From NCBI GenBank assembly GCA_002238925.1, contig MPNH01000047.1, positions 1 to 41,746 on the forward strand: a stretch of DNA of 41,746 nucleotides, written 5' to 3'. The position numbers were made by a program, and so were the translations under genes. Of the stretch, positions 39,675-41,746 are shown one piece after another (the stretch's first letter is position 1; each line of letters opens with the position of its first letter). The notes below the pieces were generated by a model that worked only from the letters and a program-made list of their open reading frames with translations, was not told the origin of the DNA and searched no databases. Source of the DNA: Spirochaetaceae bacterium bin103 (GTDB lineage Bacteria; Spirochaetota; Spirochaetia; SZUA-6; Bin103).

Positions 39675-41568
39675 ATGGGGCTCCCGGACGAAAACAAGGT
39701 ATTTGTAGACACGACCGCGTTCTACGCGCTCCTCGATCCGGCGCACGAGGTGCATAACCAAGTTGTCGCTGCATGGTTTGAGTTACTGGGTTGCGGCGCT
39801 CGACTGTTCACTTCCAGCTACGTCTGCTCGGAGCTACTTGCGCTCGTCCAGGCAAGTCTCGGCTTTGACAAGGTGCAGACGTTCCTCCGCGAGTTGAGAC
39901 CGCGCGTGGAGGTTTTGACGGTCGACAGTGCGCTCCATGCCCGAACGCTTGCCCGTGGTAGGCGAGATCCGGGAGCTCTGATCCTCCAAACCAGCCGTGC
40001 GCTGATGTCTCAGTTCGGCGTGACGACCGCGTTTGCCCTCGACGAAGGATTCGTCGGGAATCGATTTAGGAGGGTGGAATTCCAGCCGGCTAAGCGTTGT
40101 CATTCGCCCGATGCCGCGGAGCCCTCTCCAAATAGTGAGACTATTCCGCGCGCACCGCGCAGGCATGGCGCACGACGCGCCACGCGGGCATCGGGCGTCG
40201 GTCGCAGTGTAGTGAGACGCCCGGTCCCGCCGCCGCCTCGACCGGAGTTGATTTGCCGAAAAGCGCCAGGGGAATGGCATTGGGAGGTGCTCTTGTTGGC
40301 GCACGACGAGTGCAACGTAGCCGGCGTACGGTACCAGGGACATCCGTTGCATGCGGTTGGGGTCGAGTACCGGCTTACATCATTCGCGGGCACCCTGGTC
40401 GTGGATCAAGCTGACGGTACTAGATTCGAGATCGCGCTTGGCGCCGTGCAGGCGCCGATGATCTTCAAGTTGGCCGACAAGTGGAGCGGTGTCGGTCGAA
40501 GAATGGACGCCATCAGTCGTGGGCACTTCATTGTGATCGCGCCGGTGGGGTGGAACCGAAAGGGGCGCCCGCCGGTCGCACCGGAAGCGACTGCGGATTC
40601 AGCGTTCCAAGCGCACTACTTCTTTCGTGGCGGCGGCCCGTCAGCCGATCTCGTTGGCTTCGAGGAGTGCAACCTGGCGTTGGCTCACGCGGGCTTCACT
40701 CTGATGGGCCAGAGTCTTTACGACGACTTCACCGAGGGCAAGTTGTTTATCGGAGCCCCGCCGGAGCTGAGACCTGGTCGCGGGGTCACATGGGCGCGTA
40801 TCGGCGAAGAGAAGGAGGGTGGCTGGCGCGGGGAGAACTTCCTGCCCGCGGAACGGTCACTGGCCGACGTGCTGGATCGCCGTCAGGGGCGGTTCTTCGT
40901 GCGGGTGTACGACAGCGCTTCGAATCTATGCGACAGCGGCGAGTTCCGCTATGTCGACAGCCTCCGCGAGATCCTGGTCGATGGTAGTCCCTACACCCCG
41001 GAAGCACTGCTGCCGCCGGCGGACGACGGCTACGGCCCAATCAAGATACAGCTCATGGGCGAAGACGGCGCCGTCATTCGGCCCTCGCTGAATTCGAACG
41101 CGCACCATCAATGGGCCGAAGAGGAAGGGGCCATCGTGGCAGGGCACGACCCGGCCGCCGACGAGGTCACCTGCACGATTGAGACACCATCGGGCAGTGT
41201 GAGCCTGATGATCCGGCTGCCGAGGATATGGTGGTGCCTTGGACGCGACAGCGAGGCGTCAGCGGCGTGGTCCGCGACTCCAATCAAGATGACACGGAGC
41301 GAGTTCTGTGACCACGTTGACGCTGACGCTACAATTCGGGTCAGTCTACCATCGGACTTCAACGCGCTAGACGTAGGTTTCAATCATGACTTGAGCCGGA
41401 GTTATCGCTCGGCTTTGACGGACGATGCAGCTAGAATCGCGGAGCTTCCGCTTATCGACTTCGCGGACGACTCACCGATGGAACGAACGTGGGAGCCTGC
41501 GGTACTGTACGCTCAATGTGGTACGTTACGTGTACCACTCGTACAGATTCTGGCTAATGCCGTACCAG
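39675..41568 (+). CDS. PIN domain fused to a large unrecognised protein, 3' end cut by an IS
   Basis: From the ATG at 39675 the frame stays open, with no stop codon, to the end of the window; the host part ends where an IS3-type end begins (about 41569), giving about 631 residues. Residues about 8-137 form a PIN nuclease domain (KVFVDTTAFYALLD, VCSELLALVQ, FALDEGFVGNRF), but the third catalytic Asp is replaced (ALILQTSRAL where TDxxS is usual), so activity is doubtful. A Pro/Arg-rich linker (about 140-195) follows, then about 430 residues not assigned to a family, rich in beta strands (GHFIVIAPVGW, GRFFVRVYDS, SGEFRYVDSLREILVDG, VSLMIRLPRIWW). No transmembrane segments. The ATG has no clear ribosome site. 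Fusion of two genes by loss of a stop is possible. Confidence 0.65.
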
Positions 41569-41746
41569 TGGAGTTGCCCCGCTTTCGTGGACACATTAAG
41601 AGTGACGCGGGAGGAGGAGGGCAACGATGCCGAATACACATCGACCGTACGCGCCTGAGTTTCGCCAGCAAATGGTCGAGCTGGTCCGGTCCGGGCGCAC
41701 GCCTGAGGAGCTGGCGCTGGAGTACGAGCCGTCAGCGGGGGCGATC
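41569..41746 (+). mobile_element. IS3-family element, left end, cut by the window edge
   Basis: The segment beginning TGGAGTTGCCCCGCTTTCG (41569 on) looks like an IS3-family terminal repeat: starts with TG, has a C-run, then GTGGACAC. It stands 58 bp before a transposase OrfA start preceded by a strong ribosome site, the normal IS3 layout. The exact end base is estimated. The right end and target duplication lie outside the window. Confidence 0.65.
41627..41746 (+). CDS. IS3-family transposase OrfA, 3' end outside window
   Basis: The first 40 codons of an IS3-type OrfA: HRPYAPEFRQQMVELVRSG then RTPEELALEYEPSAGAI, the N-terminal helix-turn-helix (HTH_Tnp_1) that binds the IS ends. The ATG at 41627 has GGAGGAGG about 9 nt upstream. 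In this family OrfA is joined to the catalytic OrfB by -1 frameshifting; OrfB is beyond the window. It is read in a different frame from the host gene it interrupts. Confidence 0.85.
   Translation, partial: MPNTHRPYAPEFRQQMVELVRSGRTPEELALEYEPSAGAI

Noticed and set aside
41569..41746. Continuation of the PIN-fusion frame to the window end
   Set aside because: The last about 180 bases are better explained by an IS3 end and OrfA in another frame; the continued reading is Arg/Ser-rich and probably chance.
1..41746. CRISPR arrays, tRNA and rRNA genes
   Set aside because: No regularly spaced direct repeats, tRNA-like cloverleaf or rRNA sequence was noticed on reading either strand; a covariance-model scan was not possible.

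Overview
The window is about 41.7 kb of GC-rich bacterial DNA carrying many GTG starts, short intergenic gaps and about nine toxin-antitoxin-type proteins or remnants. The gene mix (sulfatase, phytanoyl-CoA dioxygenase-like protein, HpcH/HpaI aldolase, sugar ABC transporter, lamin-tail lipoprotein and, above all, a mono-modular PKS beside a reductase-sulfotransferase fusion) suggests an uncultivated marine, probably sponge-associated bacterium. That is inference: there is no rRNA or other phylogenetic marker here and the phylum cannot be fixed from this sequence.

Layout. (1) 1-7.5 kb: the 3' part of a subtilisin-like protease gene, a lamin-tail lipoprotein, a membrane fatty acid desaturase, and a carbohydrate ABC importer (two permeases on +, the binding protein convergent on -, no ATPase gene). 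(2) 7.5-18.6 kb, all on -: a small beta-rich protein, a 2382-residue PKS/FAS (KS-AT-DH-degenerate MT-ER-KR-ACP), two nuclease-like genes of different base composition, then a reductase-sulfotransferase fusion. The PKS and the fusion match the architecture published for swfA and swfB of sponge symbionts; the swfC radical-SAM gene is absent from this window. (3) 18.7-24.8 kb: a GH32 glycosidase, a DUF4143 ATPase, a broken PIN toxin-antitoxin pair, a sulfatase and an aldo/keto reductase. (4) 24.8-31.3 kb: orphan and broken toxin-antitoxin genes flanking a compact aldolase - dioxygenase - beta-propeller operon, then a poorly coding stretch with a HEPN-like gene and gene remnants. (5) 31.3-39.5 kb, on -: one tightly packed operon, res - AAA ATPase - mntA - hepT - mod - small ORF, i.e. 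a type III-like restriction-modification system in reversed order with an ATPase and a HEPN/MNT toxin-antitoxin pair between its two halves. (6) 39.7 kb to the end, on +: a long frame that fuses a PIN domain to about 490 residues of unrecognised protein, cut at its 3' end by the left end of an IS3-family element.

How the genes may work together. The PKS has no thioesterase, so the thioester-reductase half of its neighbour is a natural release enzyme and the sulfotransferase half could then sulfate the alcohol; a sulfated long-chain alcohol or related lipid is the simplest guess. The right third looks like a defence island. The sulfatase, GH32, aldolase and dioxygenase genes fit scavenging of sulfated or oxidised sugars and small organics, but no substrate can be read from the sequence.
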